Shown: positions 1-10,660, counted from the first letter of the stretch. The stretch is DNA of 64,000 nucleotides from Euglena gracilis (GCA_039621445.1 CP154955.1:18828691-18892690); one strand, 5' to 3'. Translations and numbers: made by a program. The notes: generated by a model not told the origin, from the sequence alone.

Positions 1-210
1 AATCGGCAATTTGTGCCAAATAACGCATTTCGAACAACAACACATTCACAAAGTACTGGCTTGACAAAAAAAACGAAATTTTCGGCATTTGTGATGCCAT
101 AAAAAGGGGAAACCTTGGAAAACGGAAGAGGCTTTTTTGGGTGCAGGCTTTGCTTGCCGCGCTCTGCGGCCTGACAAAGCGGGGCAAGCAAAGCGAAAAG
201 CAAGGCAGCC

Positions 211-1560
211 TTGTGGGATGGTTCAAGCAAACAAAGGTGCTTTTCAAGGAGAAAACCCCCCCTCACCCGATGGCATGTGGTTGAGAGGCAACGAGTTACC
301 CTGGCACGCTTGCACCGCAAAGCTTTGGAGATATGCCCAGCATATGGTGTCCCAAAACGCAACTTGACAGCCAAGTGGCTTTCTGGCTTCCGCCGGAGGT
401 ATTTTTTGCAATAGCAATGTCAGGGCTGACAAAGTTATTCTTTATAGGCACAAGATAGCAGACAACAAGGAGAAGCGTCTTCTCAAGATTTCGGAACAAG
501 CAATGCTCGAAAGAGCTCAAGATTTCCATATGGCTACATGAGCAAAATCTGGGAGGTGTTCAGATTCCCAAGCTCGCACGTGGCCAACATGGACGAAACC
601 CCGTTGTCTTTCACGGGGTCTTTCAAGTCGCTTCACAGCCTCACAGTGAAAGACATGGACAACGTTGTTTGTATGGATTATTTGCCATCAAAGACTTACA
701 ATCTGTTTGTTTGCAGGACCGAACCCCATCACCGAGGCAGACCACAAAAGAGTGCAACGTTGATCATCATTTTCTGCACCAAAAAGCCAGAAAATGAAAC
801 CAATGCTCTTGTTCAAGGGGGCAGAGCAGGTCGGTTTGTACGTCTTGGATACATACACCGTGCCTTTTCAGGTGACCCACTTGACTGAACGGCGACAGTG
901 GAGCCGAGACGCTAGTGTGCACTTCAACGAGAGTGCTACAGTGGATGAAGCATTCATGCTTCAAAAATACATACCGGCCAGAGATCAATTTGTTCGTTGA
1001 TTGGATCTCTTTTCCTGTTGCATTACAGGCAAGCACTGGCAACCGGACTTTTGATCTTCGACTCGTGCAACAGCCACCTGACTGAACCAGTGAAGAAAGT
1101 CATCCATGAAGCAGGAATTGCCCTGGCAGTGATACCAAAGGTAAAACCATGACAATGGTGGTTTTAAATTGTGTTCTAATTCTTAGGGTATGACGCTGGC
1201 ACTGCAATTCTTGGACTTGTACTTCTTCGCCCACTTCAAGCACCTGTACTCGTTAGAGATTGACAAGATAGTCGAAAACGTGGACAGCCCGAAATTGACG
1301 GTCTTGCAGAAGAGGGTGATCATGACCAAGGCCAGGTAGGAGTTGCGTGGAAGGTGATCATCGCAAGCATAGACGGAGACTGTTCCGTAAGCTAGGCTAC
1401 ATTTGGGCGAAAGGTGGGCATGACATTCGCCTTGATGTGCTTCCGTCAAATGTGTTCAATCCGCTGTTAGCGCTCCCCACCATTCCGTGTCCTCTGACCC
1501 CTGCTAGTGTGCCGCTAAAGCTCACATGGAACTTGAGGATCTGTTTTTGCATCAGCTAAC
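211..1560 (+). pseudogene. Degenerate pogo/Tigger-like DDE transposase
   Basis: Four successive reading frames line up as one decayed transposase of the pogo/Tigger (CENP-B-like) group. The piece at 211-414 ends with WLSGFRRR, the end of the helix-turn-helix DNA-binding region. The piece at 538-790 contains NMDETPLSF, the signature around the first catalytic aspartate. Then come KPMLLFKG at about 797 and LLIFDSCNSHLTE at about 1050, the second-aspartate block. After a 46-nt intron the frame continues as GMTLALQFLDL, matching the family pattern IPxGxTxxLQxLD, then FKHLYSLEID and a stop at about 1338. A tail piece lies at 1347-1559. Stops or shifts near 414-538, 790 and 1000-1040 make it non-functional. 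No terminal inverted repeats were found, so the element's limits are unknown. Confidence 0.72.
1141..1186 (+). other. 46-nt spliceosomal intron in the transposase relic
   Basis: Begins GTAAAA and ends TTCTTAG. Removing it joins AVIPK to GMTLALQ in one frame, restoring a family-conserved stretch. Its length matches the 43-51 nt introns of the peroxiredoxin and coiled-coil genes in this window. Confidence 0.6.
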
Positions 1561-1694
1561 CACCCCTGCTCCAAAGCCTAAGCCCAAGGTCCTCCGTCAT
1601 TCGGTTCTGACCTTAAAAAAATAACCAGGATGTAGACAGTGTCTGTTTGAGCACTCCTGGACAAGGAATCCATCTGCTTATGCACGTTGTGCAC

Positions 1695-1800
1695 GGGGGG
1701 GGATGTCTTATTTGGGCGCTCAAAATCGACCCCCAAGGGGGGGGGGGTGTTATTTGGGGGGGGGGTTATTTGGGGGGTGCTGTTTGGGGGGGCTTTAGTT
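1695..1800 (+). repeat. G-run ladder with TTATTT spacers (REP-N type end)
   Basis: Runs of 6-11 G are separated by TGTTATTT, TTATTT and TGCTGTTT. The segment before it, TTATTTGGGCGCTC, is the inverse of GAGCGCCCAAATAA near 32990, so this is a relic of the same family as 32911-33143. The G-strand fits a G-quadruplex pattern. Confidence 0.6.
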
Positions 1801-2224
1801 CCCAAAAGATATGTCGTTCGTGCCTTTTTTCACCCCTGCAGAACATGCCTGATCCCATATGTGATGTTGTTGGGTCGTTTGTTGACTCTGCGTTGAGGAG
1901 GTTTTCAGAAATGAACATAGCGGCCCTGCATTCACTGGGGCCGGAGGCTGGGCGCTCCTTTTCTTCGTCCTCGCACTGCGTTCCTCAAATAATTAAAAAA
2001 GATAGGCACTTCTCTTTTTTTTTTTACTTCTTTCCACGGAAAGCAATAAAAAGTGATATCATGAAAGCATGCAATTTGGGCAGAATCCAAAAAAAGCCCA
2101 GAAATCCCAGAAAAAATGTGCAGTCTCCTTATTTGAGCAAATTTTTAGTGCCTCGTTTTGTCCAGACCAATTTTATCAACACCCTAGCAGCGACGTACAA
2201 CCAGGGGTCGAGCAGAAGCCCCCC

Positions 2225-2520
2225 AACAGCCCCGGGCCGGGCGGTGGTGGGGACAGCGTAGTGCCGCTGCGTCGTCCAGCCCAGGCTTCTGTTTGCCAAC
2301 CCCGAGGGGGGTTGTGCTATGGAGTCGAGGCCTTGTGCTATGGGGTGCTAGGGGGAGATGCCTGCACCCCCCCAGGGGGGTCGGTTTGGACCCCGCTGCC
2401 TGCCAACCAAGCCAATTTTCCCTTTAAAATGGCCATCTTTGTTCCCCGGTGCCTTTGGCACCGGGGGGGGTCTGCTGTCGCACTACCCACCCCAAACCCC
2501 CCGGGGGTCGAAAGTGCCCT
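2225..2520. other. GC-rich stretch without a supported gene
   Basis: Contains a CAGGCTTCTGTTTG boundary motif near 2279, shared with 10213, 51901 and (reversed) 2965 and 12490, followed by C/G-run blocks. No convincing exon is seen on either strand. Confidence 0.4.
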
Positions 2521-2524
2521 AAAC

Positions 2525-2935
2525 CCCCCCAGAAATAAAAAAAAAAACCCCAAAAATAACACTTCCAAAAATAAGCCCCCCCGACGGTGCAAAGCGCCGG
2601 GGATGGTGAAAATTTTCTGAAAAATACCGAAAACCCTAATTTCAGACACAAAAATGATGAAAATTCAAAACTTCTGGGATTTTTGAGGTGCAAAAAAAAC
2701 ATGGTAAATGTCAACTTATACCAATTCACACATAGCGTGAAGGGCCGAAGGAAACTTTTAGCGTTTTTAGGAACCTGAAAAATGATGCTTTTTTCGGGCC
2801 CCAGTCGGTCAAGAAAAAATCCAAAAATAAGACCCCTCCAAAAACAAGACCCACCCTGTTTCCAGCAACGGACCAAAAATAAGACCCAGGCCCTATTTTG
2901 AGGGGTTTACTCCCCTGCCTGCCCATGGCACCCCC
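2525..2935. repeat. Dispersed repeat REP-A, copy 1
   Basis: Shares the order of landmarks found at 5770-6190, 22965-23415 and 33150-33500: CCCCAAAAATAA ladders, GCAAAGCGCCG, GGTGAAAATTTT, an ATGATGAAA block, TCAACTTA, GCGTGAAG, TCGGTCAAGAAAAAATCC, TTTCCAGCAACGGACC and a closing run of C or G. It is about 400 bp and has no coding potential; the ends are C/G-run ladders. Probably a non-autonomous element. Confidence 0.75.
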
Positions 2936-2983
2936 CGGGGGGGGGGGGGGGTGCGCACTTCCTTAAAAAGAAGCCTGGTCCAG

Positions 2984-3100
2984 CCTCCGCGCCGCGCAGA
3001 GGCCTCCTCCGCCTCCGCCACCACGGCCGCGCACGCCGCGGCATCGAGCAGCTCCGGGCACACAAAGGCATGGCCCGGTAGCCCCTCCACCACCTGCACC
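2984..3100 (-). CDS. Putative exon of a 2OG-Fe(II) oxygenase-like protein
   Basis: A GC-rich block preceded on the minus strand by an acceptor-like GCCGGCAG reads VEGLPGHAFVCPELLDAAAC, then an Ala/Glu-rich helix and a Trp (ARRGGWTR). This resembles the N-terminal part of prolyl-4-hydroxylase-type oxygenases, where a 'pGf(v)xxxLLxxxxC' segment precedes a helix and a W before the HxD motif. No iron ligands are present, because only one exon is visible. The 3' edge runs directly into a GCTTCTTTTTAAG repeat motif rather than a GT donor. It could be the last part of the upstream minus-strand gene or a separate gene. The family is inferred from a short match only. Confidence 0.35.
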
Positions 3101-3564
3101 TGCCGGCACGCCCCCTGCTGGGTGTGTGGGGCAGGGCCAGCTTCTTTTGACCAACCCTGCGGGGGAGGGGGGGTCCTTGTGCTCTGAGTGGCAGGTCCGG
3201 GGGTCAGTTAAAGGTGCCGATGCCTGCCGACCCAGGCAAGTTTTCCTTCTGGAAAATGGCCGTTTTCGGCCCTGGCACCTTCGGCGCCGGGGTGCTATTG
3301 AACGCTCCACCCCAAAATCTGAGTCCCGAGGGGGGGGGGGTGCAAAATTGCCAACCCCACACCTGCCCAAAGCGCGTTGACATAGGTGAGGGGGGGGGTT
3401 AATGACACGGTGTGTCAGTGCCACTGTAATTCAATGAAACACCTCAGGTAGGGTTCCAGAATAGTGCTGTTGACACGGGGGGGGGGTCAACGACCCTCCC
3501 CCCCCCGGGACAGGGGACAGTGAGGGGCGTGGGCGGGGCAGGCTGGCGTGAGCAGGGCCCACCC

Positions 3565-3632
3565 CCTGGAAGTACGCCGCACTCTCCCGCACCGCGGTCT
3601 GGAGGCCGGCGTGGTCCAGCACAACCCCCCAC
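3565..3632 (-). CDS. Putative short GC-rich exon
   Basis: On the minus strand, after an acceptor-like CCGGCCAG, the sequence reads WGVVLDHAGLQTAVRESAAY and then FQG before a possible GTGGGC donor. The amino-acid composition looks coding, unlike the Pro/Gly-rich readings of the other frames. No family is recognised. It lies between the TPR-like exon and the oxygenase-like exon on the same strand, so it may belong to either. Confidence 0.3.
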
Positions 3633-3639
3633 CCTGGCC

Positions 3640-4330
3640 GGTGTGCCCATCGTGTATGTTTGCCGGCCCGCCATCATGGTTGCCAATGTTGGCACAGTCA
3701 ATCGGCTCCCATGAAAGACTCGTCCGGCTTTGAGGGATTCGTAGCATGTTGCCAATGCCCTGGGGGAGACTGCAGGGCGCGCGCCTTAGTGACTTAGCGC
3801 CTGCCAGGGACCTTGATCATGCGGGGCCAGATTCGGGTGCCTCTGGTCTCTGTCCAGGGCGGGGGGGGGGGGGGGGACCTCGCCTTTGATTTCATGACGA
3901 GCCCCATCGCCACTCACAGCCACAGTGCCATCACCCACACTTTCACTGAAGGGGTGGGGGGTTGGCTGGGAGCGGCCTCCGCTGCAGCGACCAGGCAGCA
4001 GCAGGGTATTGAGTGAGCGCCAGGGGGAGGGTAATGACCCCCCCAGAAGGGGGGGTCGGAAACTCCCCTGTGCAAGGGATTTTCCGGCTCAAAGCGCAAA
4101 GCGCAAAGCACTGCAAAAAAAGTTTGGCCTTGAAAAATCCAATCACAATTTCACACACTTTTTTTTTAAAAAAAACAAAATATACACCAAAAAGATCATC
4201 TTCACCGACCAGAAATTTTTTTTGTTCCCGGGGGGGACCACCACTTGGTCTGAAGGGAAAGGAGGGGGGTGTCTGGACCCTCCCGGGTTGGTCTGGAACC
4301 CCTCCCCCCTGCAAAACCGCCGCTCAATTA
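3640..4330. other. No gene seen; C/G- and A-run repeat sequence
   Basis: Contains several C/G homopolymers, an oligo(A)/oligo(T) block at 4110-4190 and a CCCGGG-flanked run near 4230. Nothing coding is supported on either strand. Confidence 0.4.
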
Positions 4331-4334
4331 ATAC

Positions 4335-4530
4335 CCTGGGCAGCGGTGCGCCTCCGACCAGCGGTCGCTCCAGCCGAGCACCCGCGCCTTGGCAAAGAGG
4401 GCGTCCCCGTCCCGTGGGTTGCGCCGCAGGAGCTCCGCCAGCACCGCCAGGGCATCCGTCCGGCGGACGCAGTTCGCGCCACAGCCCGGGGGGTGCGGGT
4501 CCCGGCCAGTGTTTGTGCGGCCCCTGGTAT
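4335..4530 (-). CDS. Putative TPR-like exon (tail of SET/MYND gene?)
   Basis: The minus strand reads DALAVLAELLRRNPRDGDAL, then FAKARVLGWSDRWSEA. The spacing of A, L, N-P, A and the second helix fits one tetratricopeptide-type helical pair. A donor-like GGGTATTAATT follows, and an acceptor-like ACCAG lies about 190 nt upstream. SMYD-family methyltransferases carry a TPR-like C-terminal domain, and this exon lies downstream (minus sense) of the SET pieces, so it is tentatively the same gene. An independent TPR protein is the alternative. Confidence 0.4.
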
Positions 4531-4924
4531 TGAGGGGCAGTGCCACGGAGGCTGCATGGGTGGCGCCACTGACAGCCATCCAAAAGCCTCGCTCCTCTAC
4601 AAAGAGGCGGCTGGGCTGCCGCTGCGTAACGGCGTGTTTGCACCGCTTACTGCCCCCCCCCTCCCCGACCTCGTTTGCCCTTGGGAACGGGAATGGGAAC
4701 CATGAGAGGGGGGCGTCGGCCGGGTCCACCCCTTGGAAGCTGCATTGTCCACCTGTTGTACCTCCCGCCAGGAGGTGGGGGGAGGGTGGCACAATGTGAG
4801 TGAGAGATCAGCAACGGCAAACCGGCAAATGGATTGGTGAGTTGGACGCAGCCCAGTTGCCACCACATGGGCGGTGAAAAAAATGGGCAAAAAAAGGGCT
4901 GGCTGGCAGGGGATTTTGTAAGCC

Positions 4925-5215
4925 GGAGGCACACAATTTTTTCCCGACCCCCGGGGGGGAGGGGGTCACTCCACTTTTTGAAAAACCAGCCAGTCACTTT
5001 TTTCGGAACCAGTAAGTCACCCCCCACAGGGTGGTCGGCCACTCTGGAACCCAAAGGAAAATTCTGGAAACACATGGAACCAGGCCAAAAAGTTTTCCGG
5101 CGCCGGGTCACTTTCGTGATTTTTTGCCGACCACCCCCCGGGGGGGAGGGGGTCCGGGCCAAAAACCAGTCAGTCACTCTGAAAAAAACCAGTCACCCAC
5201 CCCCTGGGGTCCGCC
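4925..5215. repeat. Dispersed repeat REP-B, copy 1
   Basis: Shares with 6575-6870, 32655-32910 and 63035-63240 the sequence AAAAACCAGTCAGTCACTTT, GGCCACTCTGGAACCCAAAG, a GGCGC(C) hairpin with GGGTCACTTT, and CCCCCGGGGGGG blocks at the ends and middle. No coding potential. Confidence 0.75.
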
Positions 5216-5299
5216 AGTGCTGAAGCAATAGGAACCGGCAAATGGATTGATGGAGAATGCAGCCCAGTTGCCACCACATGGGAGCGTCACGGAAAGAGG

Positions 5300-5402
5300 C
5301 GGGCGAATGCGTCCCCTGCCATCGTACCGTTCGTGGGCCTGGGCCGCCGCAGAAAGCTGCTGCAGGTCATCCAGGCTGACGCCGGCTTCGTCTCTCGGTC
5401 AG
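5300..5402 (-). CDS. Putative short exon downstream of the SET exons
   Basis: The minus strand reads DEAGVSLDDLQQLSAAAQAH and ER before a GTACGATGG donor-like site. The composition is helical and coding-like. It lies 140 nt past the SET/post-SET-like exon in the same orientation, consistent with the helical region after the SET domain. No family can be assigned to it alone. Confidence 0.3.
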
Positions 5403-5544
5403 GGCGGCCAAGGGCAGACACAAATCAGTGCGTACACAAAAATCCCACACAAGCACCACCGGCACGCACCACACCGCCATGTGCACATGTCACAATAATG
5501 CAAGAAACGGACGCGTGCATGCCGGTTGGCCGCCCTGGCCCAGA

Positions 5545-5632
5545 TTCGAAGCGACACCTCGCACACTCACAGGTGGCCAACCCGATCTGGGCCATCTGTT
5601 GCCGCCGGTCTTCGAGTGACCCGTCCGTCGGC
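5545..5632 (-). CDS. Putative exon: end of SET domain / post-SET cysteines
   Basis: The minus strand reads LEDRRQQMAQIGLATCECAR followed by CRFES. The RRxxM...C-x-C-x2-C arrangement is that found just after the SET domain of SMYD-type methyltransferases, where leeRRxxLxxxygFxCxCxRC closes the domain with a zinc-binding cluster. Neighbouring minus-strand exons at 6890-6975 and 17895-18075 fit the same protein. The reading is based on motif only; exon ends are approximate. Confidence 0.45.
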
Positions 5633-5769
5633 CACGGCCCTTGCCGACCTGTCTATGCGTGATCTGTAGCTGTAGCTGTTGGCGTCAGCACAGGCAACGC
5701 TGAAACTTCAAAAAAAAAACTTGCATATCAATTGGTAAAAAAAAAAACACGTATGAGGAATCCCAAAGC

Positions 5770-6190
5770 TCTTCTCAAAAAAAACCCCCCCCAAAAAATA
5801 AGACCCCCCCTAGGCCGATCGAGCAAAAATCCAAAAATAAACCCCCCCCAAAAATAAGACCCCCCCCTGACGGCGCAAAGCGTCGAAGACAGTGAAAAAT
5901 TACCCTGAAAATTTACCAAAATCCCCAATTTCACACACAGAAATGATGAAATTTAGATTTTTTTCAGATTTTTGAAGTGCAAAAGCATGCTGAACGTCAA
6001 CTTACACCATTCACACATAGCGCGAAGCGCCAAAGGGAAAATTTTAATGCTTTTGGGAACCTGAAAAATGATGTTTTTTTCTGGCCCGGGTCGATCAAGA
6101 AAAAATCAAAAGATAAGACCCCCCTGGAGGTTTCCAGCAACAGACCCAAAAACAAGACCCGGGTCTTCTTTTGGGGGGGGGTACGCGATA
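5770..6190. repeat. Dispersed repeat REP-A, copy 2
   Basis: Opens with CCCCCCAAAAAATAAGACCC ladders and TCGAGCAAAAATCCAAAAAT, passes through GGCGCAAAGCGTCG and the ATGATGAAATTT block, and closes with GACCCGGGTCTTCTTTTGGG. It appears to be the most complete copy, with C-ladder and G-ladder ends in inverted orientation. Confidence 0.78.
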
Positions 6191-6574
6191 TGATTTTTCA
6201 TTAAATTTTTGAAGGGCCATGTCGGAAGGCCGGCCAACCCCCCCCCCAATCAGGTGGGGGGGTCAACTCGCAAAGGAGCTGAAAGAAAATTTTGACCGAA
6301 ACATCGGAATGGAGTGGGGGCTCAGACCCCACCCACCCACCACGATAAGGGTGGGGGGTGACCCCATAAGTTTCAAGGATTCGTTCAGCTCTGGTCTGAA
6401 CGGGGGTGATTGGATCAGTTGGGGCCCAAAAGGACCACCTTGCATCAGAGGTCATTGTCCCCACCGTCACATCTGGCCTGCACCTGCACTCCCCAGTCAA
6501 CGAGCAGGGACCGCTGCGGGATGCGGGAGAGGGTCAGGGGTTGGTCGGGGCCATGCCATCGCTTACCAACCCCC

Positions 6575-6870
6575 CAGTGGGAAGGAGGGTGTTCCAGTCT
6601 CAAAAAACCAGCCAGTCACTTTTCAAAAAACCAGTCACCCACTTCCTATCCCCCCCCCGGTGGGGGTCGATCACTCTGGCCGCTCGGCGAAAAATGGCCA
6701 AAAATCAAAGGATATCAGTCAAAAATCCCAAAAAAATTTCTTCGGCGCTGGGTGGCCACTTTCAGCCAATCCCGGCCGACCCCACCTCTGGGGGGGGGGG
6801 TTTGGAGCCAAAAACCAGTCACTCTGAAAAAACCCCGTCAGTCCCCCCCCCCCGAGGGGTGGGGTTTGAC
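6575..6870. repeat. Dispersed repeat REP-B, copy 2
   Basis: Contains AAAAAACCAGCCAGTCACTT twice, the GATCACTCTGGCC block, and CCCCCCCCGAGG at the right end, as in the other three copies. Sits between SET-gene exons, so it is probably intronic. Confidence 0.7.
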
Positions 6871-6889
6871 ACCTTAAGCAATGGTGTGG

Positions 6890-6975
6890 TTGGGACGTAG
6901 GTCGTGGACAGCGCACAGGCGGACCTCCGCCCCGCGGTCACCCTCCGCCCCACCAGCCGCAAAGACTTTTGAAGG
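6890..6975 (-). CDS. Putative exon: SET-domain C-terminal half
   Basis: The minus strand reads KVFAAGGAEGDRGAEVRLCA then VHDLRPNHTI. In SET domains the segment 'xexRAxrDIxxGEExxxxY' follows the NHSCxPN motif and leads to the post-SET cysteines; EVRLCAVHDLRPNHTI fits that pattern except that the usual G-E-E is N-H-T. The frame meets a stop shortly after, so a donor must lie before it, possibly at CTACGTCCC. Lies upstream (minus sense) of the cysteine exon at 5545-5632. Confidence 0.4.
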
Positions 6976-6999
6976 ACCCAGGCACCCAAGAATTTGGTA

Positions 7000-8390
7000 A
7001 AAGGTCCAGTGGGGTCATCAGTGGACCGGGGAAATGGGGGTTCTGGATCACCCCCTTCCCTTCGTGCTATATGGCACGAAGCACAGGATTCAAAAAGTGT
7101 CTGGTGTGTGTTTCTATCACCAAAAACTGTGTTTCTGAGGACTTTTTTTTGAAAAATCAAACAAGAAACCAAGAAGAAAGACAGATGGGGGTGGTTTGAA
7201 CTCCTCCCTCTGGGGGAGGGTGGGGGGACACCACCTCCCCTAGGTGGTGGCATGGCCAAAGTGGTCGATTTTTGGAAATACTGGGCTGGAAAAAATTTCC
7301 CTCCAAAATCGGCGGATATAATATGCACAATGTAATTAGCACTTTAAGTACAATTAATAAGCAGTTTTGGGGAAAATTCTTTAAAATTAATATATGAAAA
7401 CTTTATATGTATGAAATGTAGACATAAAAGCAGGCGCTGTGCACCTAAAAGCTGTGGTGCAAAGCGACGGAGAGGAAATTCAACCTTTTGGTGGGATTTT
7501 GGGGGTGGGACACCGTCCTGATGTCAAATCAACTTCGGGAGTTTCAAAAAAGGGGGAGACCAAACCCTTGGTTTTAGTCACCCAGCCCCACCTCCCCAGG
7601 TCCAACTCAGCAGTTTGAACTCAAGAAGTCTCTGGTCGGCCGGCAACAAAGCAGCGGTGGGGCTGCAGCTGTGGGGCAGCCGTAGGGTGGAGGGGTGGAG
7701 CCACGCTGGGGCAAGGATGGACCCCTGGGGCCAACAGGCCCCAGAGGGAGGGCATGACATGCCCCAGCCTGGGCAGAGTCCGACCGTCTCAAACTTGGCA
7801 CAGCCCGCGCCTCCTGCTCTGAAGGAAGGCCAGCGGAACACCATCCCTGCGTGCTGTGCAGGGATAGCGGCACCCTTGTGCTGACTCTTATTGACTCATA
7901 TTCCTCTGCGAGCATCGATGAAGGATTGAGGACCTGTTCACTTCACAACTCTTCTGTGTAAGTACCCACATGCATACCCAACATGGTCCCTGAAGCGTTT
8001 AACGGCAAGTTGTTGTGCTCAGGGTGTTCAGGTGCAGAAGATGGGTGAAATTTGCACAGAGAGGTGAAAACTGCACTGCAAAAAAAAAACTGGAATGCAA
8101 TATCCTTTTCGAGACCAAGAGACCAAGGGAACACACAATTCTGATCCTGGGAAATGGGCAACTTGAACTTAAAATATGTAAATCCCGGTGGGACAAACCA
8201 CTGCAAAAAAAAAGGATGAAAAAACTGCAAAAAAAATGGGCTTACCAGTGAGAAAAATGACCATCTTTTCCCCTGAGATGTTGAATTTTACGATCATTGC
8301 GTTTAAAAAAAATATCAAAACGTCACATCATTTTTATCCCGTCATTTGATCCCCTGCCCTTTTTGTCCGGACTAGAGTATTGCTTAAAGG
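7000..8390. other. No supported gene; possible weak SET exon near 7640-7700
   Basis: Around 7690 the minus strand reads PHSCSPTAALLPADQRLLEF, which resembles a SET NHSCxPNA motif and lies in the right order, but the invariant Asn is absent and the alignment is too short to annotate. The rest is AT-rich with A-runs. Confidence 0.3.
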
Positions 8391-8394
8391 TTCG

Positions 8395-8755
8395 CAGTAC
8401 CCTCCACCCCCAGGCTTCGATAGGGGCAGGGAGGGGGGTCGGACCGCCCCCCTCCAGTCCAGCAGGGGGGACCCAAACAGTGAGGCGGTCTGGGTGACCG
8501 GTTTTCAGCCCGGCACAAACCACCGGGCCGAAAAAAATTCGTCCCCCCAAAACGGCCAAAAGTGGGCAAAAAATTGTCAAAAATGCAAAAAAAATCGGCG
8601 CAAAGTGCCAGAAAAAAATTGACCTTTTGGGGGGGGTCCGGTTCTCCCCAGGGTCGGTCCGGACCCCCCTTGGCAGGTTGGGGGGGTCAGACCCCCCGGT
8701 CCAGGAGTCTGGACCCACCTAAACCCCATGTGCCCTCCTTATATCGAACCCCCCA
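8395..8755 (-). repeat. Dispersed repeat REP-Q, copy 1
   Basis: Shares with 20940-21290 and 52060-52410 the blocks GGTCC(GG)ACC, a GGCGC..GCGCC-like hairpin, GACCG and GTGAC blocks around a 'cagaccgcc' motif, and CCTTATAT at the end. Bounded by C/G runs; no coding potential. Confidence 0.55.
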
Positions 8756-8960
8756 GGGGGGGGGGCTGGACTGCAGCAAGTCCTAACGTGGCTAGCAGAA
8801 ATACTGGAAACCCCCCAGGGAGGGATCTGCTAGCAGGGCTAGCTAGTGGAAACCTTAATATAAATTTTTTCCAGTGACCGGCACAAATCGCCGAAAAAAA
8901 TTTTAACCCCCCAAAACTGGCCAAAATGCCCAATGCCGTCATTTTTGGACCAAAATCAGC
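8755..8960. repeat. Dispersed repeat REP-C, copy 1
   Basis: CTGGACTGCAGC, TAGCAGGGCTAGCTAG, TCCAGTGACCGGC and CCAAAA(C/A)TGGCCAAAA occur in the same order as at 35255-35510. Confidence 0.7.
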
Positions 8961-9990
8961 CCCAAAAAAGCATCAACAACCTCATTCCACCTCGGCGCAC
9001 AGCACCGGAGGAATTCTTTTCCAGTCGGCGGGACCCCCAGGCCCACCCGGATTGTCCGGCCAGTCACTTTGTTCCAGTGTCTTGCAAAATGGCTAGCCAG
9101 TGGACCCAGGTCCTCACGCAATAGCCTGATCCGGACTGTAATTCGAAACAACCCACCAAAGGTAAAGTGCCAGTCCATTTTTATTGCCCCAAAACGAGGG
9201 GCATGAAAAAAAAATTTTGGAGAAAAGGAAACTCAAAATTTCAAGAAATGGTGATTTGATCCGTTTGTGGTCATGAAAAACTGAACCTGGAAATTGACCA
9301 CATGCCATAACCCCATCTTTTTGTGAGTGAAACTTGATCACCCCTGAAAGGAAAAGGGTGTTGAAAAAGTATGGGGAAAAATGACAGGACAAATTGGGTG
9401 ATTTCCCATCGGTTTTTGTTTCCCGCCATTTTTGTGCGGAGTGTGCAAGGAAGAATGGATGTACCAGGGTAAGGGGTAAGGTGTTGAGTATCGTGCGCTT
9501 TTGCTGACGATATGGGCGCGTTCGTCTTGGGGGGTTATGATGGTGTGGCTGAAAGCGTTGCTGGTTTTGGTTTGACGTTGTTGATTAAAGTCAGAAAGAC
9601 AACATGGTGGCAAACATAGAGACAGGCAAACTGGACTGAAAGGTGAGAAAGACAAAAAATGGGGAATCTTTGAGGGAGACTCTTGAGGTGGGGTGACAAT
9701 TTTCCCTCTCAAGTCCCCACAGTGAGCGTCTCTGATCCATCCATGAGAGGAAGAAATCAAGTTGGAGACACAGAAATGTCAAGCCTCAGACAGACACTGC
9801 TTCCCCATTTTCAAACAGCAGTCATTTCGTTGAAAAATTCAGTGTGCTTTTAGGAACTTGCTCATGATGTATGCAGTCATTCACGTGCTCCTGCGCCTAA
9901 ATGAATCGGGCGCCTTGTGTGTTCCACAAACACAATGGTGCCTGTTGGCTGAGGCGGAGGCTGGGAAGGAAGGTACTGGGTGGGGTTGGC
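8960..9990. other. No gene or recognised repeat seen
   Basis: Moderate-GC sequence with frequent short A-runs. No frame shows recognisable protein features on either strand. Confidence 0.4.
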
Positions 9991-10004
9991 CAGGATCTGC
10001 GATA

Positions 10005-10130
10005 GCAGCTGCCGGTCCGTCAGGTTGCGAGCATCCCCGGCGCTGTTCGTCTCCACGTCCATTTCGTCGACCTCCGATCCATCTTCCTCTTCGGCTCCTT
10101 TGACGGCGGCAGACTGGACGTGCCTTGGCA
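10005..10130 (-). CDS. Putative acidic exon of unknown function
   Basis: The minus strand after an acceptor-like GTGCCAAG reads VKGAEEEDGSEVDEMDVETN, then ARNLTDRQLLSQILANPTQ before a possible GTACCTTCC donor. The acidic low-complexity part followed by an amphipathic LTxxQLLxxILxNP segment looks coding. It lies on the strand and within the span of the SET/MYND exons, so may be an insert of that protein, but no family supports this. Confidence 0.35.
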
Positions 10131-10299
10131 CAAAAACCAAGCAATGGGGTGACCCCTCTGACGATATGAAATCCAAAAAAGCATCCCAGTGAAGCAGTGC
10201 CGAACTGCCCCAACCAGGCTTCTGTTAAGACCCTGGGAGGGGGTCGGTCCCCCCACCCAGGTGCGGGACCCGGCATCATCATCATGGTTATTTTAAGCC

Positions 10300-10660
10300 G
10301 CCTTGAAAAAAAACCTGAACATGCACAAAATGATATTCATCTTTTTGGCCAAAATGCCTTAAGGTGCCTTAACATGCCTGAAAAAATTCGGACTGGCAGA
10401 ATTTTTCTGACTGAAAAAAAATCAAGTCGCCAAATCTCGGCAAAAACAAGCCAGCTCCCATTCGATGCACGAACTGCCCTTGGAACACCCCGGAAAATTG
10501 TGCCTCAGAAAGCCTTAAAATATCAACCTTAAAATGCCTTAAAATGCCTTGTTTTTGTCTTCGGGGAGGACACCGAAAAAATCGGGCTGTCTGAAGGCAT
10601 CAAAAGTTTTCCGGCGCTTCGCACCGGAACCATACCCAAAAAGAACCCAAAATCAGAACC
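10300..10660. repeat. Short AAATGCCTTAA-type repeats, no gene
   Basis: AAAATGCCTT, AAGGTGCCTT and AACATGCCTG cluster at 10345-10385, and CTTAAAATGCCTTAAAATGC at 10525-10550. Otherwise A-rich non-coding sequence. Confidence 0.4.

Noticed and set aside
7620-7700. SET-like PHSCSPTAALL on the minus strand
   Set aside because: Right order for the SET gene, but the invariant Asn residues of NHSCxPN are missing and the match is too short to call an exon.
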